Source: Eumeta japonica (taxonomy: Eukaryota > Arthropoda > Insecta > Lepidoptera > Psychidae). Taken from it: DNA of 64,000 nucleotides. This document shows, piece by piece, positions 1 through 11,745 of the stretch (the first letter of the stretch is position 1; every line of letters begins with the position of its first letter). The position numbers and the translations under genes were made by a program. The stretch covers positions 1 to 64,000 of the forward strand of contig BGZK01001579.1 of the NCBI GenBank assembly GCA_005406025.1. The letters run 5' to 3'. Under the pieces are notes generated by a model, which had not been told where the DNA came from, did not search any database, and saw only the letters and a program-made list of their open reading frames with translations.

Positions 1-45
1 GGGTAACGCTCTTATCTACTCGGCCACCATCGCACTTATACTTAA
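1..45 (-). repeat. End of a tRNA-derived SINE, cut by the window edge
   Basis: On the minus strand this reads as a tRNA-like box A (GGTGGCCGAGTAGATAAGAG), which matches the D-arm pattern of Leu/Ser-type tRNAs and of tRNA-derived SINEs. The part that would hold box B lies outside the window, so a real tRNA gene cannot be excluded. A SINE is more likely because several comparable tRNA-like repeats occur in the window. Confidence 0.4.
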
Positions 46-369
46 ATATGTATACTGTTAATTTAGTACAAAAATATTCTGTCAAAATCATTTCACAACA
101 ATTAAATTATTATTTATAGCTTAAAAGATTTTATTATGAAAGAAAATGAGCAGATTTAAGTATAATTAATACGCCTGTTTTTCATAAAATCATCATACAC
201 ATTGTACGAATAATTTTTCAAAGTCACACAACTTCATTTTAGGAGTATCGAGATATAGGATTAGTAATGTAAAACCGTTCTGTATCTAGCAGCTACAGTA
301 CATAAATGGGTGGACTGAACCAGTAAAATACCACAGTCTCACAGAATATAAACGTGTAACAGCTTCCGC
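46..369. other. No gene seen
   Basis: AT-rich sequence with stops in all frames. I see no coding signal, repeat or structured motif that I can support. Confidence 0.5.
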
Positions 370-520
370 TGTGTATTCCGTCCAGTGAGTAAGAGTTCCG
401 GTAGGGTACTTTCCCCACTCTCTCTCTCAATCATCCCGATCCTCCTTCCATTAGATATACTAAATCCTCCCAAGAGGCTAGCGACGCACTGATAACTCCT
501 CTGGGTTTGCGATAAAAAAA
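370..520 (+). repeat. Relic of the CCATGG-core lepidopteran repeat
   Basis: A pyrimidine-rich stretch leads into 'cctcccaagaggctagcg' and 'actcctctgggtttgcg'. The same order (ctccatcagat, cctcccaagaggccggc, then a Val-Leu-Arg-like 'ggtattacgac') is found on the minus strand of 21060-21375. This copy stops before the CCATGGGCGGCGG core, so it is truncated. The family name is unknown to me; the pattern is one I know from many lepidopteran introns. Confidence 0.45.
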
Positions 521-539
521 TAGGAACACGATAAGTATA

Positions 540-574
540 TAAAGGCCGTATTCAGACACTGTATACGGCCTTTA
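540..574. repeat. 12-bp perfect hairpin
   Basis: TAAAGGCCGTAT (540-551) and ATACGGCCTTTA (563-574) are exact reverse complements around an 11-nt loop. The stem is GC-richer than its surroundings. Function unknown. Confidence 0.6.
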
Positions 575-1029
575 ATTTATACATTAAACTATTTTGAATG
601 CGTTACTGAAAACAAAATACCTTTGTATTTATAACTAGGAGCTATTTACGTAATAAAATACCTAATGTAATAGAATACTTCATACTTTTCGGAGTGTGTT
701 GCTATTCTTATTTATTGAATTGATCACTCTCGTATCGACATGATTAATTAAGTTTTGTTACGAAAAGAGTAAACATATAAGTAATACAGAATAGGGTTAG
801 AAGATCCATGAAGTAAAACCGGGGGCTCTGGTAGTTAATGAATAAACACCGTTTGATATTTGTTTCACAGAAAAGAAATGTTATATGTTTTTATTCAATA
901 AATGCTTTTTAATTCTTTGAAATTATGATTGAGAGATTTTTTTTGTTTCACTGTGGTTTAAATTAAAAATAAAAAAAAAGTATATTGTAACGTTTTAACG
1001 ATGAAATTAATATTTTTTTTATAATTCAC
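575..1029. other. No gene seen
   Basis: AT-rich with many homopolymer runs. No ORF or repeat that I recognise. Confidence 0.5.
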
Positions 1030-1350
1030 GTCCATTTCTTAAAGAAGACGGACACTACAATTTACCATAAGATACGATCTTTGTATATTCCTCGCTTTAC
1101 TGACATCCACCAATCGTTTCATGCAAACTCTTAATTTTAACTTAAAATTTAGGTTTTTTTTAATATGTCATCGATTTGGTTAGCTTGAGATTTTATAGGG
1201 TGGCCCTTGGCAACCCTTAGCGACCTTTCCATCACACACATTCGCTCTACAGATTTGTTTTGTCAGTCTACTTTTATTCATCCTTTCCAGATGACCTAAC
1301 CACCACAGCATACCCTTTTCTGCTCTAGTTGCTACATATTTGTGAATAAC
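1030..1350 (-). mobile_element. RTE-type LINE, C-terminal coding remnant
   Basis: The minus strand of about 1195-1345 translates without a stop as WWLGHLERMNKSRLTKQ followed by a Cys/Lys-rich stretch (CRANVCDGKVAKG). This is the conserved C-terminal tail of lepidopteran endonuclease/reverse-transcriptase proteins of RTE-like LINEs ('W-x-G-H-x-x-R-M'). Downstream on the same strand, with frameshifts, comes a second known segment ending in 'CMKRLVDVSKARNI' and 'KDR' (about 1060-1115). The copy is 5'-truncated, has stops, and lacks the endonuclease and polymerase domains. Assignment to the RTE clade comes from remembered family patterns; a protein search would settle it. Confidence 0.65.
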
Positions 1351-2642
1351 AAAAATGGAAATTCATTATTTTTTGTTTCATTACGTTCTTTTAAAGTTGT
1401 ACATAATTATGGCCTATTAACTTCTATCTGTTTTAGCTCTATTTATTCTAATAATAGCGAAAACGTCTAAAGATAATTTCTTGTAGTTTAACTAAAGTAT
1501 AGACTATAGATAAATAGGTATAGATGTCTTTGAGTTTTTAGAGTAGCCATCAAATCAAAAATATCGTTATTTTGTAAGTTTAGAATTACACTTGAAATAC
1601 ATCATTAACGAATCCTTTTCGATATTAATATTACTACTCATTCCTAATACTGATTCACCTTAGAAAGAATGGACATGAAACTCAAGGGTTGCTCTTTTTT
1701 AATCATAGCTACAAAGTATTTAGGAATTAATAAATTAGAATAACACTTAGAAATAACAGCAAATCTCCAATTTCAAATAAGATCTTATTATAAAAGCGCA
1801 CACATCGCCACTTAAATGATTTGCTAACTTTGCTTAGTCGGATTTTATGAGCAGCAAGATCGTTCTTGTATCTAATGTTAATGTTATGGATTTTGCTCAT
1901 TTTTTGGAACTATTTATGTTTATTTGACACATACCAGGTTTTCGCATATATATTGTGACATTACAGCTAAAATATAAATTTCTTAAAAAAATCTCTGAGA
2001 GATAGATGCTTTTGATCAAAAATTATGAATAGAACGGCAAGGCCGCTTTTGCAGCAAAAAAATTGCGTTAATATTAGCTGCATGACCTCATAATAAAATT
2101 CTATAAGTCATGAAACCATGAAAGGAACTGAAATAAACTAGTCGCCCGGTACTACCATAAGTAACTAACTCACCGAATTATCTTCACTGCATATTCTGCA
2201 GAACTACGCTTTTTCGCCACTCTTGTAATATGAAGATTTCAGCGCAACTTAGCATCTAAAGTGAGACTAAGAAATAAGGCTATATCTAGAATATTCAATA
2301 TCTCGTTCTTAATCATTGATAAGTTAATAAATTTCAACTTTACCTTACAACAAAAATATCCCAATAGATAAATACATTCCATAATATATGACAAATTTTC
2401 AACTTAAATGGCTGTAGTAAATACCAAAATTTAAATGACTTTAGTAGGAACTAATAATATGAATTACACTGATCAAGACAAGTTTAGTTTCCTTTATTTT
2501 TTTATATATTATTGGGTATTTCTATAGCCCTGACTATGATAAAAATACTAGGAGGTAGCTACCAGCTTTATTTTTGAAATAATCAGTTTTGTTATTTTAA
2601 CAAAAATATACAGAAAATCAATATACTATGTTAACAAAATGC
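1351..2642. other. No gene seen
   Basis: About 1.3 kb of AT-rich, stop-filled sequence. I see no gene, RNA gene or clear repeat. Confidence 0.5.
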
Positions 2643-3191
2643 CTATTTGACACTGTCAAATGATCTTTTATAAGATTGCCTTGAAGGAACGACTTCAGGT
2701 AGATCTCGTTTCAAACACCAGCAGTGTCATCATACGTGAGTTCCGTCCCCCGTGATAATGCTCTTCCATTATCCGGAGATCCTGATGGAATCTTTCACTC
2801 TGCTCCTCAATAAAATCACCCAGATTTTGTACAAATCGGTCTAAATGCGGGTGCAGGAAGCGGACTTTTATGCTCATATTGCACTATAGTTCGTGCATGC
2901 TCGATAGCATGGACTCAACAAGCTCCACGTGGTCGTCATATCTGTTTTTGCCTAAGAAATTACTCATAATCGAAACAAATGAATTTCAAGCTTTGGATTC
3001 GACTTCAGTCATTGACTTGACAAAATTAGGATCTTTCACGAGTTGCCTAATTATTGTGAAACTGCGTATTCATGATATGCAGTTTTTACAAAGTCCGATA
3101 CAGGTTTTCGATAATTTGCAAATACATATTCACCACAAATATAGAAATAACAATCGAGATTAAACACACAACATTTCCTTGACGAAGCCAT
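2643..3191 (-). pseudogene. Internally deleted copy of a widespread arthropod multicopy protein family
   Basis: Read on the minus strand from the ATG at 3189-3191. The N-terminus begins MASSRKCC and has a Cys pair in 'CYFYICGEYVFANYRKP'; this ORF stops at about 3051. A second block follows with 'KDPNFVKSMTEVESKA', a stop where the family has Trp (TGG to TGA), then 'FLGKNRYDDHVELVE', another stop, then 'MSIKVRFLHPHLDRF', 'GDF..EQSERFHQDLRIMEE', a one-base frameshift after the MM at about 2720, and 'CLKRDLPEVVPSRQ' to a stop at 2643-2645. The large middle of the family (several hundred residues between the Cys-rich head and the 'ERFHQD' tail) is missing. The family is abundant and mostly unnamed in insect genomes and behaves like mobile DNA. 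I cannot assign it to a transposase class. It is related to the copy at 50492-51387, but the two differ in sequence and deletion break points. Confidence 0.7.
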
Positions 3192-3834
3192 ATCGAAAAC
3201 AATAACAAAATATATTTCAGTATCTAATAAAAAACACAAATCTAACTGCTATAACTCAAAAACAAAAGCTGTTAAAAAAAAAATTTTTTATTTAAAAAAT
3301 ACACGTCTATTTGGGATAGAAACAAAAGAATATCAAAGAAAACAAACATTTTTTTTTTGCATACCAGTACTATATCAATTACAATTCGGACAACAAACGA
3401 AATTTCAAATCAACAATCGATTTAAATACATATTGCTTATAAAGTAATTGAGATGCTTCGATAATAAAAATAACGGATCGACAACAATGTGCAGCTAATT
3501 ATAATACTGTTTACATTTTAAAAAGACTTAATTCTCCGAGTTACGAACTCACTCCATCAAAAACAAATACAAATAATTTCACCAGCGTATTTAAATTTTA
3601 TTTGAGAATTTTTATTTTTATACGTAACAATGTAAATGAAAAAGTTTTTTATAACCAATATGGCACATATTTCTTACCGATATCATAAGGAAAAGGAGAA
3701 AATCATTCATATACAGCAAAACTAGACTAAAAAAATCTAGAGGAGCATGAGCTTGAAGGATAAGTCACCTTAGAACCGACTTTAGTCGGGATTCAAAAAC
3801 GCTACATGTATTGGACTATCAAGCAAAATATATC
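3192..3834. other. No gene seen
   Basis: Very AT-rich. At about 3770-3795 there is a short inverted repeat (gaaccgactttagtcgggattc) that may belong to the repeat beginning just downstream. No coding signal. Confidence 0.45.
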
Positions 3835-4035
3835 ACAGCAGTTTTAGCCCGCAACTCCGCCCGCGGAGAAGCAGAATAAATTTCTTCGTCTTTCATACAG
3901 AGCGATATCGTCTTCAATCACGATTCTGTTCTAAATGTAAATTCTAAATCCAACGCCTGTCCCGATTTTCGTCTCGTTCTCAATTCCAGTCCCAGTTCTG
4001 CCATCAATTCTTTGCCCTGTATCCCATTTGAGTAC
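3835..4035 (+). repeat. 'TAGCTTCCGCCC' family repeat, diverged copy
   Basis: Starts with a version of the GC-rich head (ttttagcccgcaactccgcc) and continues with alternating 'cgattctg', 'cccgattttcgtctcg', 'ctcaattccagtcccag' units. The same kind of sequence recurs at 4885-4980 and 5855-6200. The head is a common start of lepidopteran dispersed repeats. Confidence 0.4.
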
Positions 4036-4884
4036 ATCAATCACTGATTATACACCCAGCGATTTTGCCCGCGTGACATACGTTTCATTTTTTGTAATGT
4101 TCTTGATTGTCTTGTTTTTATTCCGCACTTCAAACTCGTAAACGAAGCTTAGAAAAAAGTACCTTGATAGTAACACGATCATAAAGTATTTAGAACCAAA
4201 AAATGTCATGTCATAATAATTACAATCACGCAGACGGTCCAAAGCAAAACTTAGTTTTTAAAACAAGAAATAACTTTTACGGCTTGAATAAAATAAAACT
4301 TATTATTACTAAAGAATTTTCGGAAGCTGTCATTAATTGTAGAAATTATCTCTAACAAACAAACAAAATGACAAAGTTTACTTCTTTACTACTATTGGTT
4401 ATAAATTTAATAAAATTATCAATATTAAGGGCCTCTTCCACCATGTCCTTTTAAACGACTATTAACCAAAAGTCGGTTTTAAAATAAAATTTGCGTTTGA
4501 TGTCTTTCTTTTAATGAGTTTTAGCACGAACAACTGTTAAAAGAAGGACATGAAATGCAAATTTTATTTAAAAACTGGCTTTTTATTGTCAGTCAATAAG
4601 TTAATAGGAAAAAAAGAGCTATTGTTATATAAATATTGGAGTATAAATTTCTAAAATATCTATTTGAAAGAAGATCTCATTTTGAAATTGAGACGTAGTG
4701 AATGCACTTTCATTTCGTCTCCGAGAGCACAGCTGCAAATCCACAGCAATAATACTAAAACATTCTTCAATATTGATATTGAAAAAAGTATATTGTTTGG
4801 ACAAAATATTCTTCATTAGTAAGCTGAAAGAATTTCACTACAATCCATGTGTAGTAGAATATAGAAGGAATTTATTCGTCTTAC
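4036..4884. other. No gene seen
   Basis: AT-rich spacer between two repeat copies. Short ORFs in it have no composition bias or motif suggesting coding. Confidence 0.4.
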
Positions 4885-4980
4885 ATTCTCAATTTAGATT
4901 CCAGTCTCGGCTTTGGCTCTCGCTTTCAATTTCGAAACTACCGGTCACAGTTCCGATTTGTAACAAACCGGAACGAATTT
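4885..4980 (+). repeat. 3' part of a 'TAGCTTCCGCCC' family repeat
   Basis: Contains 'ctcaatttagattccagtct' and ends with 'ccggtcacagttccgatttg', which matches 'ccactcacggttccgatttg' near the end of the longer copy at 5855-6200. The shared 3' end is the main evidence. Confidence 0.4.
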
Positions 4981-5854
4981 TTGTATCAATATAAAATATG
5001 TTTATGTAATTTTCTATAGTGCTTATGTTAACACCGTTATTAACAGGCAATATTAATATATTTTTTATGATGCACTATTCATAATTTGAAACTAAAAGTA
5101 TCTCTGAAAGAAAAATTTAAAGAAATTTATAAACTTTTTAAGTGTACTGTTGAGACAGTATATACGACATATATACGAAAACTTGTGTACGTTGTCCAGA
5201 GAAGTAAATATAAAGTAGTTCTCAAAATGGCAACATCCATAATATTAACACTGGACATAAGAATCACCTTACTGGTCATAAAACCAGCAACTCGGCAAAG
5301 TTGGAAAACCATTTAAGGGGCGATGTGTGCGCTTTTATTATAAGATCACAGCTGACGTTCAAAATTTTCCAATTTTCAGTGGCAAGAGCTGTAATGTCTT
5401 ATCGGAATATATTAACGAAAAATCTCAGGACGATTGAAATGCTCGGCTATCAAATGGTTTCATATAATTTTCAAGTGTTGTACTAGTTCTATTAACTATT
5501 CAGTATCTTGCATATTTTAGCAAAAAAGAACAAACCTTGAGTTTCTTGCCCATTTTTCTCAGGGTGAATCTGTATCCGGAATGATTGTCAATGTTAATGG
5601 CGAAAAATGCAATAATAACGTATTTCAAATGTAATTCTATTATCGACGAAATAAGGATATTTTTTGATTTATGAGTAAAATCTTTTCTAGAATCAATCAT
5701 AGTTCAGTTCTATGGTAAAAACAGGCGGATAGAGTCGGGGGCGAATGCTAGTAGGCATATAAAAAAACACATGCATATTTTAATGCAACGTTGTTTCAAA
5801 GACAAGTTTTGCGACTATATGATATACGAATACGCAAGTTGAAATATATATACA

Positions 5855-6200
5855 TATACTAGCTTCCGCCCACGGCTCTGCCCGTCTGGAAGTAAAAAGA
5901 ATGTCTTCATTTTGCATATCAACTGATTACGCTCTCAGTAATGATACTGATCGCTATTCCGTGCTCGATTCTGGTCTCACTTTCGATAGCGCTCCCACTT
6001 TGAAATACGATTCGGTACTACTTTTCGTTCCAAATCAAGTCACGCTGTTAATCGTAATTCTAGTATTACACTTGATTCAGACCTTGGTCCCATTCTCGAT
6101 TTCGATCTCACCCGGTCTTGAATCTCGATTTTGCTTTCTGTCTTCTTTATAACTTATAGTCCGCCACCACTCACGGTTCCGATTTGGACGAACACAACAA
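5855..6200 (+). repeat. 'TAGCTTCCGCCC' family repeat, longest copy here
   Basis: Begins with 'actagcttccgcccacggct', the typical head of this lepidopteran repeat. It continues with many 'cgattctggtctcactttcg'-like units and ends with 'cacggttccgatttggacg'. The open frame across 5901-6152 is a by-product of the pyrimidine-rich repeat and I do not consider it coding. Confidence 0.5.
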
Positions 6201-6756
6201 ATCAAATAAAAGATACATGTATAGTTTTTTGTCTATATTGTATAAATACGCAATAATAATAAATTAACAAACACAGGATAAAAATAAAAACTCTTACCAA
6301 CTTAATAACACCCTACTTTTTATGGCTACTCTGATTTGAGAACAAGGTAGTTAATTCAAGAGATTATCGTATAGACATATGCACAGATTAACACAACTTT
6401 TTTACTTATTAACTGATTGGAATGAAATAAACACTAAATGTTACAAGAAACTTGTGATAATATATCAGTGAAAACCGCATTTAAATAGCTTAAGTTCTTT
6501 CTGAGATTAGCGAAGACAAACGCAAATCATAGACAAATAGACAAAAAACCTAAAAATATATTTTTTTTAAAACTGGTTTATGTACACGCATGACTCGTTT
6601 ACAATTTTATTATATGTTATAAATTTGAAACAGTATATCAAACATAAACGTCAAACACTCTTCGATTTTAATAAAATTAAATGATATCGTTATTGTATCC
6701 AAAAGCTTAATTAAAAAATAACCGCCTAATATTATCAAACACAAAAAAGATTACCT
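6201..6756. other. No gene seen
   Basis: AT-rich, stop-filled sequence. No recognisable features. Confidence 0.45.
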
Positions 6757-7030
6757 TCCAGAATTTCTTTCAAATTTTGTAAATATTTATAAAATTTAGT
6801 TATTACACAAATAATAACACAAATTGTTATAGTTTTCGGCATTACGTCGGTATATATCAGTAGAATTCTTTCATTCATAAATACGGTAGCTTCAAAGCCG
6901 CGCGCATTTAGATTTCCGATATATATTGTCAAGTCATCCCATTCGCTCACGATTCGGTCGATTCCAACTTGAAAGATCAAAGAATATTGCACCCTCTCGA
7001 TATTAAAAGTCCTCTGGTGGCGCCCTCTGC
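6757..7030 (-). other. Weak candidate coding exon
   Basis: The minus strand is open from a TAA at about 7033 down to a stop at about 6735. The predicted peptide includes 'VGIDRIVSEWDDLTIYIGNL' and a hydrophobic stretch 'ITICVIICVITKFY' that could be a membrane helix. Near the left end 'CTGGAAG|GTAATC' is a plausible splice donor, and 'CCACCAG|AGG' near 7011 could serve as an acceptor. There is no upstream ATG in frame. The segment lies directly beside the GC-rich patch at 7010-7190. I do not recognise the protein; chance is possible, and a chemoreceptor-like or other membrane protein exon is only a guess. Confidence 0.2.
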
Positions 7031-7190
7031 ATTATTTAAATCCGGCCGTTCGCGAGTCGGCCGATCGTGGAAATTAATTTACCCCGTGGGCGCCGACCGC
7101 GGGCGCCGCGGGCCGCGGGGCGGGCGGGGGGCGGGCGCGAAAAGCGTTCTGCCTCGCGTCCCCCCGCAGCTCCGGGAGTACGCCCGAATC
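7010..7190. promoter_or_regulatory. Strongly GC-rich, CpG-dense patch
   Basis: Between about 7085 and 7145 the sequence is almost pure G and C (gggcgccgaccgcgggcgcc and further G runs), in sharp contrast to its AT-rich surroundings. Flanking sequence is also CpG-rich (cggccgttcgcgagtcggcc). This could be a promoter or first untranslated exon of an unseen gene, or a piece of mobile DNA. No TATA box or initiator can be defended. Confidence 0.35.
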
Positions 7191-7344
7191 AGGAGTGGCA
7201 TTGTTTCTTTTTCCGAGCAGACGTTGTTTTTGCATTTTCACAATTTCGGACAGCAATATTCTTAGATCGTGGATTTTTTTTGCAATTCAAGACTCGTTCG
7301 AAGAACTTTCGCTGAATAACCTCGCTGCTGTATCAAAGTGTAAT

Positions 7345-7560
7345 CATCCAGCTGCACACAAACTTGAAATCTTGGCCGCCGTCATCAAGTCTATAACATC
7401 TTCTGGACCAAGGTTTAATTTGCTGTCCGAAGCACTGGTTTGATCTGATCGAGTTGGAGACTCCTTGTTCAATTCGCACTTCGTTAGAATTGAACCTAGT
7501 ACTTTCAAATTCGAAGGCCCTTGATCATTGAGCCACCACACATATCTTTTTAATTCTCCT
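7345..7560 (-). repeat. tRNA-derived SINE
   Basis: The minus strand has a box A-like 'TGGTGGCTCAATGATCAAGG' (about 7515-7535) followed at tRNA spacing by a box B-like 'AGGTTCAATTCTAACG' (about 7482-7497). It then runs into a non-tRNA body toward 7345. The two internal pol III promoter boxes in the right order and spacing, followed by unrelated sequence, are the hallmark of a tRNA-derived SINE. The anticodon stem does not pair well enough for a working tRNA. Confidence 0.5.
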
Positions 7561-8759
7561 ATAGCCAAAGTGTACAAAACGACACCTAACACGGATTATT
7601 TATTCGTCACTATGTCACACGGCCTCTATCTTACCGTTAGATAAGACAACATAAATAGTTAATAAGATTTTCAAGGGTTGTGTAATGTAGTAATATGATT
7701 TTTAACGTAAACAATAAAAACGTACAATGAAAATAAAAATATGCATGCCTCGATTCAATGTGCCAAAAGTGAATATCGTTAGCCTTCGTTAGACTGTTTG
7801 AGCTACACGTACTTCAATATAGCTTACATTATATGCCATAAGCAATAAATATATTTATTTAATTAACGTTTGACTTTCAATAAAGTCATAACGGGAAATA
7901 TTTCTTCTCATACATTCATGTTTAAGTGCCGCATTACTCACAAAAAAATATTATAGTCTTAATGATAAAGCGTGCTTGTTGGTCGGTCCTCCATTCTCGT
8001 AGCAATGAGTTGAAATGATTTTTGGCATAGAGGTAGTAAAACTAACTTTAAAATGTGGTGGGTCACATTTTATCCCAGAAACATTTACAATTCCTGTAGA
8101 ATATAAATTATAGGTAACTCTCCTGTACTTGATAGCTTAGTCTATATAAGATTAGCTTTAATTGCGTAACGTACTTTAACTGATCATAAATCGATTAAAT
8201 GTTGAAATATCTTCTTAAATGTTTTTCGTACCGTTAAAATTCAATTCCAATTAGAATCAAACTGTGCCCATATGCCCGTATTCCAGTCCGTTCAACTGCG
8301 GACTGCACAAGAGGTATATCGATTGACTAGGATCGAGAACAAAATCAAGATTAAAACTAAAAGCGGAACCGACTTGGAATTCTGATGCGAAACTTTGTCT
8401 AAAACTAACTTTAGGCTTATACTCTCTCTACCGACATTCCGAAATATAGTACAATCTTAAAAAAAAGGATGTTAAATCAAGAGTTACCACATCTTTATAG
8501 TAATAATTTAATGTTCAAAAAACTGTTCGCTTCCACCCGGGTTCGCTCAACATTCGATGCTTTCGTTAGACTTATTCAACAAATTCTAGAAGCATAGGAG
8601 GTTCGCTAGATGTGGTAGGAATATTTTGCAATCTCTCCAAACCATCTATCTGATCGCACATAGCACGAAATTCTGATCGGAAAGCTACGTCATTATGGTG
8701 TTGCGAATCTACCACTCGGCCCTTTTGCAATCATATTTTTATAAGAAAGTTCAAAATGT
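7561..8759. other. No gene seen
   Basis: AT-rich, stop-filled. A patch at 8265-8400 has 'cgattgactaggatcgagaa' style units that may be a decayed relative of the repeats at 3.8-6.2 kb, but I cannot fix its limits. Confidence 0.4.
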
Positions 8760-9150
8760 TGAGATTAATGTCATAAGGTAGTCTGGTTATATGGAATCTC
8801 TGAGGATACCACGGAGATCAGTCCTTGGTCAGCTTCTTTTTTTAGTATATATTAATAAGTTACCCGACCTTGTTGAGGATATTCACGAGACAGTATTATG
8901 TGCAGACGGCACTTCATTGTTATTTAAAGTCAAATAACAATAAATCTCCTATGACAATATGAACATAGAACATTGTTCTCTCCAAAATTTAACTATTAAA
9001 AACCCACTTTTCAATGGAGAGAAAATTAAAAGCGTAAAATTTTGACTTGCTACATGAATCTGATATTTATTACGAAATAAGAAATAAGAACTTGTTGATG
9101 TTACTGTATTCTTAGTTATTCTAGACTTTAATAGGGTCCCTATGATGCCC
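8760..9150 (+). mobile_element. Jockey/CR1-like LINE, reverse transcriptase fragment
   Basis: The plus strand from about 8808 reads 'PRRSVLGQLLFLVYINKLPD', 'EDIHETVLCADGTSLLFKVK'. This corresponds to the RT blocks 'VPQGS-LGP-LFL-YIND' and the catalytic 'FADDTSLL' block, here with the second catalytic Asp changed to Gly (ADG). A weaker match follows with 'NPLFNGEKIKSVKF' and 'IYYEIRNKNLL'. Stops and shifts make it clearly inactive. It is homologous to the better preserved minus-strand RT at 36548-38320. Confidence 0.65.
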
Positions 9151-11559
9151 AAGCCATTTCATGATGATGAAAAGGCTTGGTTTTTCTGAATTGCTTTAAG
9201 TACCAAAACTTTTACTACAATATAATTGGAAATAATAATAATAAAAAAATACAGTTTGAATAATCCTAGTATTTTCTTCGATTTTTTATATTTATTCTTT
9301 TGCCATTCAATCGCCTTCGTCGTTCATTCAACAATTACATTAAATATGAGAATATTTTCTGCTATGTAAATACACGTAATATAATTATTTTGATACAGCT
9401 TGAACTTGTTTAAGTTTTGTTTATTTTTTTAATGAAGCCACTTTTAATTGTTAAAATGCTTTTTATTGAACTGTGTGTTATATAAAACCTGACTGTATTT
9501 AATTAAGCATTTAAATTCAATCATTCGTAAATGTGGAGGTACTGACCAAAACACAGCTGCAAGAAATCTTACAGAACAATATGTGTTCTATTCTATAGTT
9601 AGAATTTAATACATATCCCAATTTTCAAGGCTATCGAAACTGACGTTAATACAGTTCATCAGTTTGCTCAAAACCTTATTGTCACATGATGTTTTGTTAA
9701 TTTTATCGTTTTCAAAAACATGTCATTTCATTTTTTGAGAAAACTCAATCGATTTCTATTATTTCTCGTTATTATTTCTATTAATTATTTTATTACATCT
9801 ACTCTATATTAATCATGCATTATCAGTATTCATAATAACTGTGTACACGTTTGTTTGCCCATACTTTTATATTGGAGCGTCTAAATATTTATGTAGCTAC
9901 TTTCGATAACAGTCTTCCTCGTTTCATAGATGTATCGGTTATTGAAAACGAACACTTGACACGCATTAAATTGATATTGTTATTTAAATCAATTTTTCGT
10001 ATACAATGAGTTTCTGTCTTATCATAAATACTGAAACTGATAATTCTGTATCGGATTCAGGCATTGATTTGGAGTATGCTGACATTTACCGAGTTATTTT
10101 AAGATATCATGAACTATGTACGTAGTATTTCGGGATTTGTCGATAATATTATATATAGACCGAGTATACATTTCATACTTAGTTTATTATTTAATTTTTA
10201 ATTAAGTATATTACTTCTGTCGTGTCGTATGTAGACGTTTTATTTTTATGCCCGCAACGAAATATAAACTTAAAGGGCACGTTGTGTTTGGAATCGCATA
10301 GAATATTTTATTACTATTATAATATTTATTTCACTATTACGGTACGCTGAAAAATACAACAACATCCGCATGTTTACGAACGTGATTCAAGGCACTAAGT
10401 TGTTTTCACATCGTTCCCTGTCAGGCGTTCGGCTAAAAATATCGCGTGCATCGCGCCACCCCTCATCAACGAGTTTTTATGTTGGCCGAGTATAATTTAT
10501 GTGGATTACGTGGGCGAGTTTCGTTTTGGGGCAACTCTATTTCTTAGCCGTGAAAAAGTTACATCACCAAAATATAGCAAAATGTCATAAATCGATAACA
10601 CTAAATTGAATTTGTACATTAAAAGTAACAAATAAGTACGCAAATATATTTTTAAACTGTACAGCACAATAATCGTCTTGTGGCCTACCTCATTTATATA
10701 AATAATCTCTTATCAAATAAACGTTATTTGCGTTGCAATCCTAAAACCTTATAAATGTCAATAACAGAAACAATGTCTGCTATCATTATTTTGTTTATAA
10801 AAATTTTGCAGCCATTTACACCTGCCGCAGACGAAAGAAAAAGTAAAAATTTCATCCATATTATTAGAAGGCCTTATAATATTTCCTAATTAATGCAACG
10901 TATTTACTAATGTTGTTGTTGACGTCCCCTTTCGACTGTCATTTTTACTGGCGAGCGACTGTTTCGGGTACATTTGTATTACGTATATAATACGGTCGCT
11001 CACTCGCTCACGTATGTATTACAATACGTGATTGATTAGACTCAGTAAGCCGGTGTCTGTTTCGTATAACTCGGGACGATTTTCTTACGTCTAGTTCTTG
11101 GATTTCGTTTGATTCCAAAAACATCCTTAACTGCTGTCATAAACAGAGCTACATACAAAGTAGAGCTTAAATTTAACTAGAACATGGTTTTATATCCGTA
11201 CTCGTGTGAATTTTGTTGTAAATGAAAGTTTCATCATGTAATTTAAAATAAAAAATGTATACCTTACAAATTTTAAAACTTAAACTAGTTATATATGAAC
11301 ATTAAAGGTACAAATTAATCAATGTTACAGGAAAAATTAGTCGAATGATATTAATTGCGTTAGCTTACGATCTACCATTACGTTAAGAAATGAAATGTAG
11401 TTTACAATTTATTTATTAAAATATATATAAAATCAAAAATATGTAGGGAGAATGCTTATGCCTAAAATAAATTCGTACACATTACAGTATTTGTGTTAAA
11501 ACTTAAAGCGACGTAATACCTCTAATAAATACATATTTTTTGAAAAAGCTTTTTTAACA
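9151..11559. other. No gene seen
   Basis: 2.4 kb of mostly unique AT-rich DNA. Two moderate-GC stretches stand out, about 10370-10560 and 10920-11090. The second contains the inverted repeat TCACGTAT / ATACGTGA. These could be regulatory or decayed repeats; nothing more can be supported. Confidence 0.4.
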
Positions 11560-11745
11560 TTCCACTACAAAAATTGAAAAAAAAATCATAAAATTAAGTT
11601 GCAGTTTTCAGTTTGATTTTCGAAAATCGAGTTTGAACCAGATCTTGATGTCTTGGGGTCCTAGGAATCTCTTTAGACGATTTTCCGAGCGATGTCTGTA
11701 TAATTCTCACTCACACACACAAGAGCTCAAAAAAATATGTAATTC
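11560..11745 (-). repeat. Dispersed repeat X, copy 1
   Basis: On the minus strand the order is ACACAC-type run, 'GAGATTCCTAGGACCCCAAG', 'CATCAAGATCTGGTTCAAAC', 'TCGAAAATCAAACTGAAAAC', then a poly-T/A-rich end. The same order appears at 13600-13940 and 14330-14800 on the plus strand. It may be the 3' untranslated end of a LINE; the family name is unknown to me. Confidence 0.5.

Noticed and set aside
7074..7315. Arg/Gly-rich frames on both strands at the GC-rich patch
   Set aside because: Several frames are open at once because GC-rich DNA lacks stops; none has a domain or an ATG in good context.
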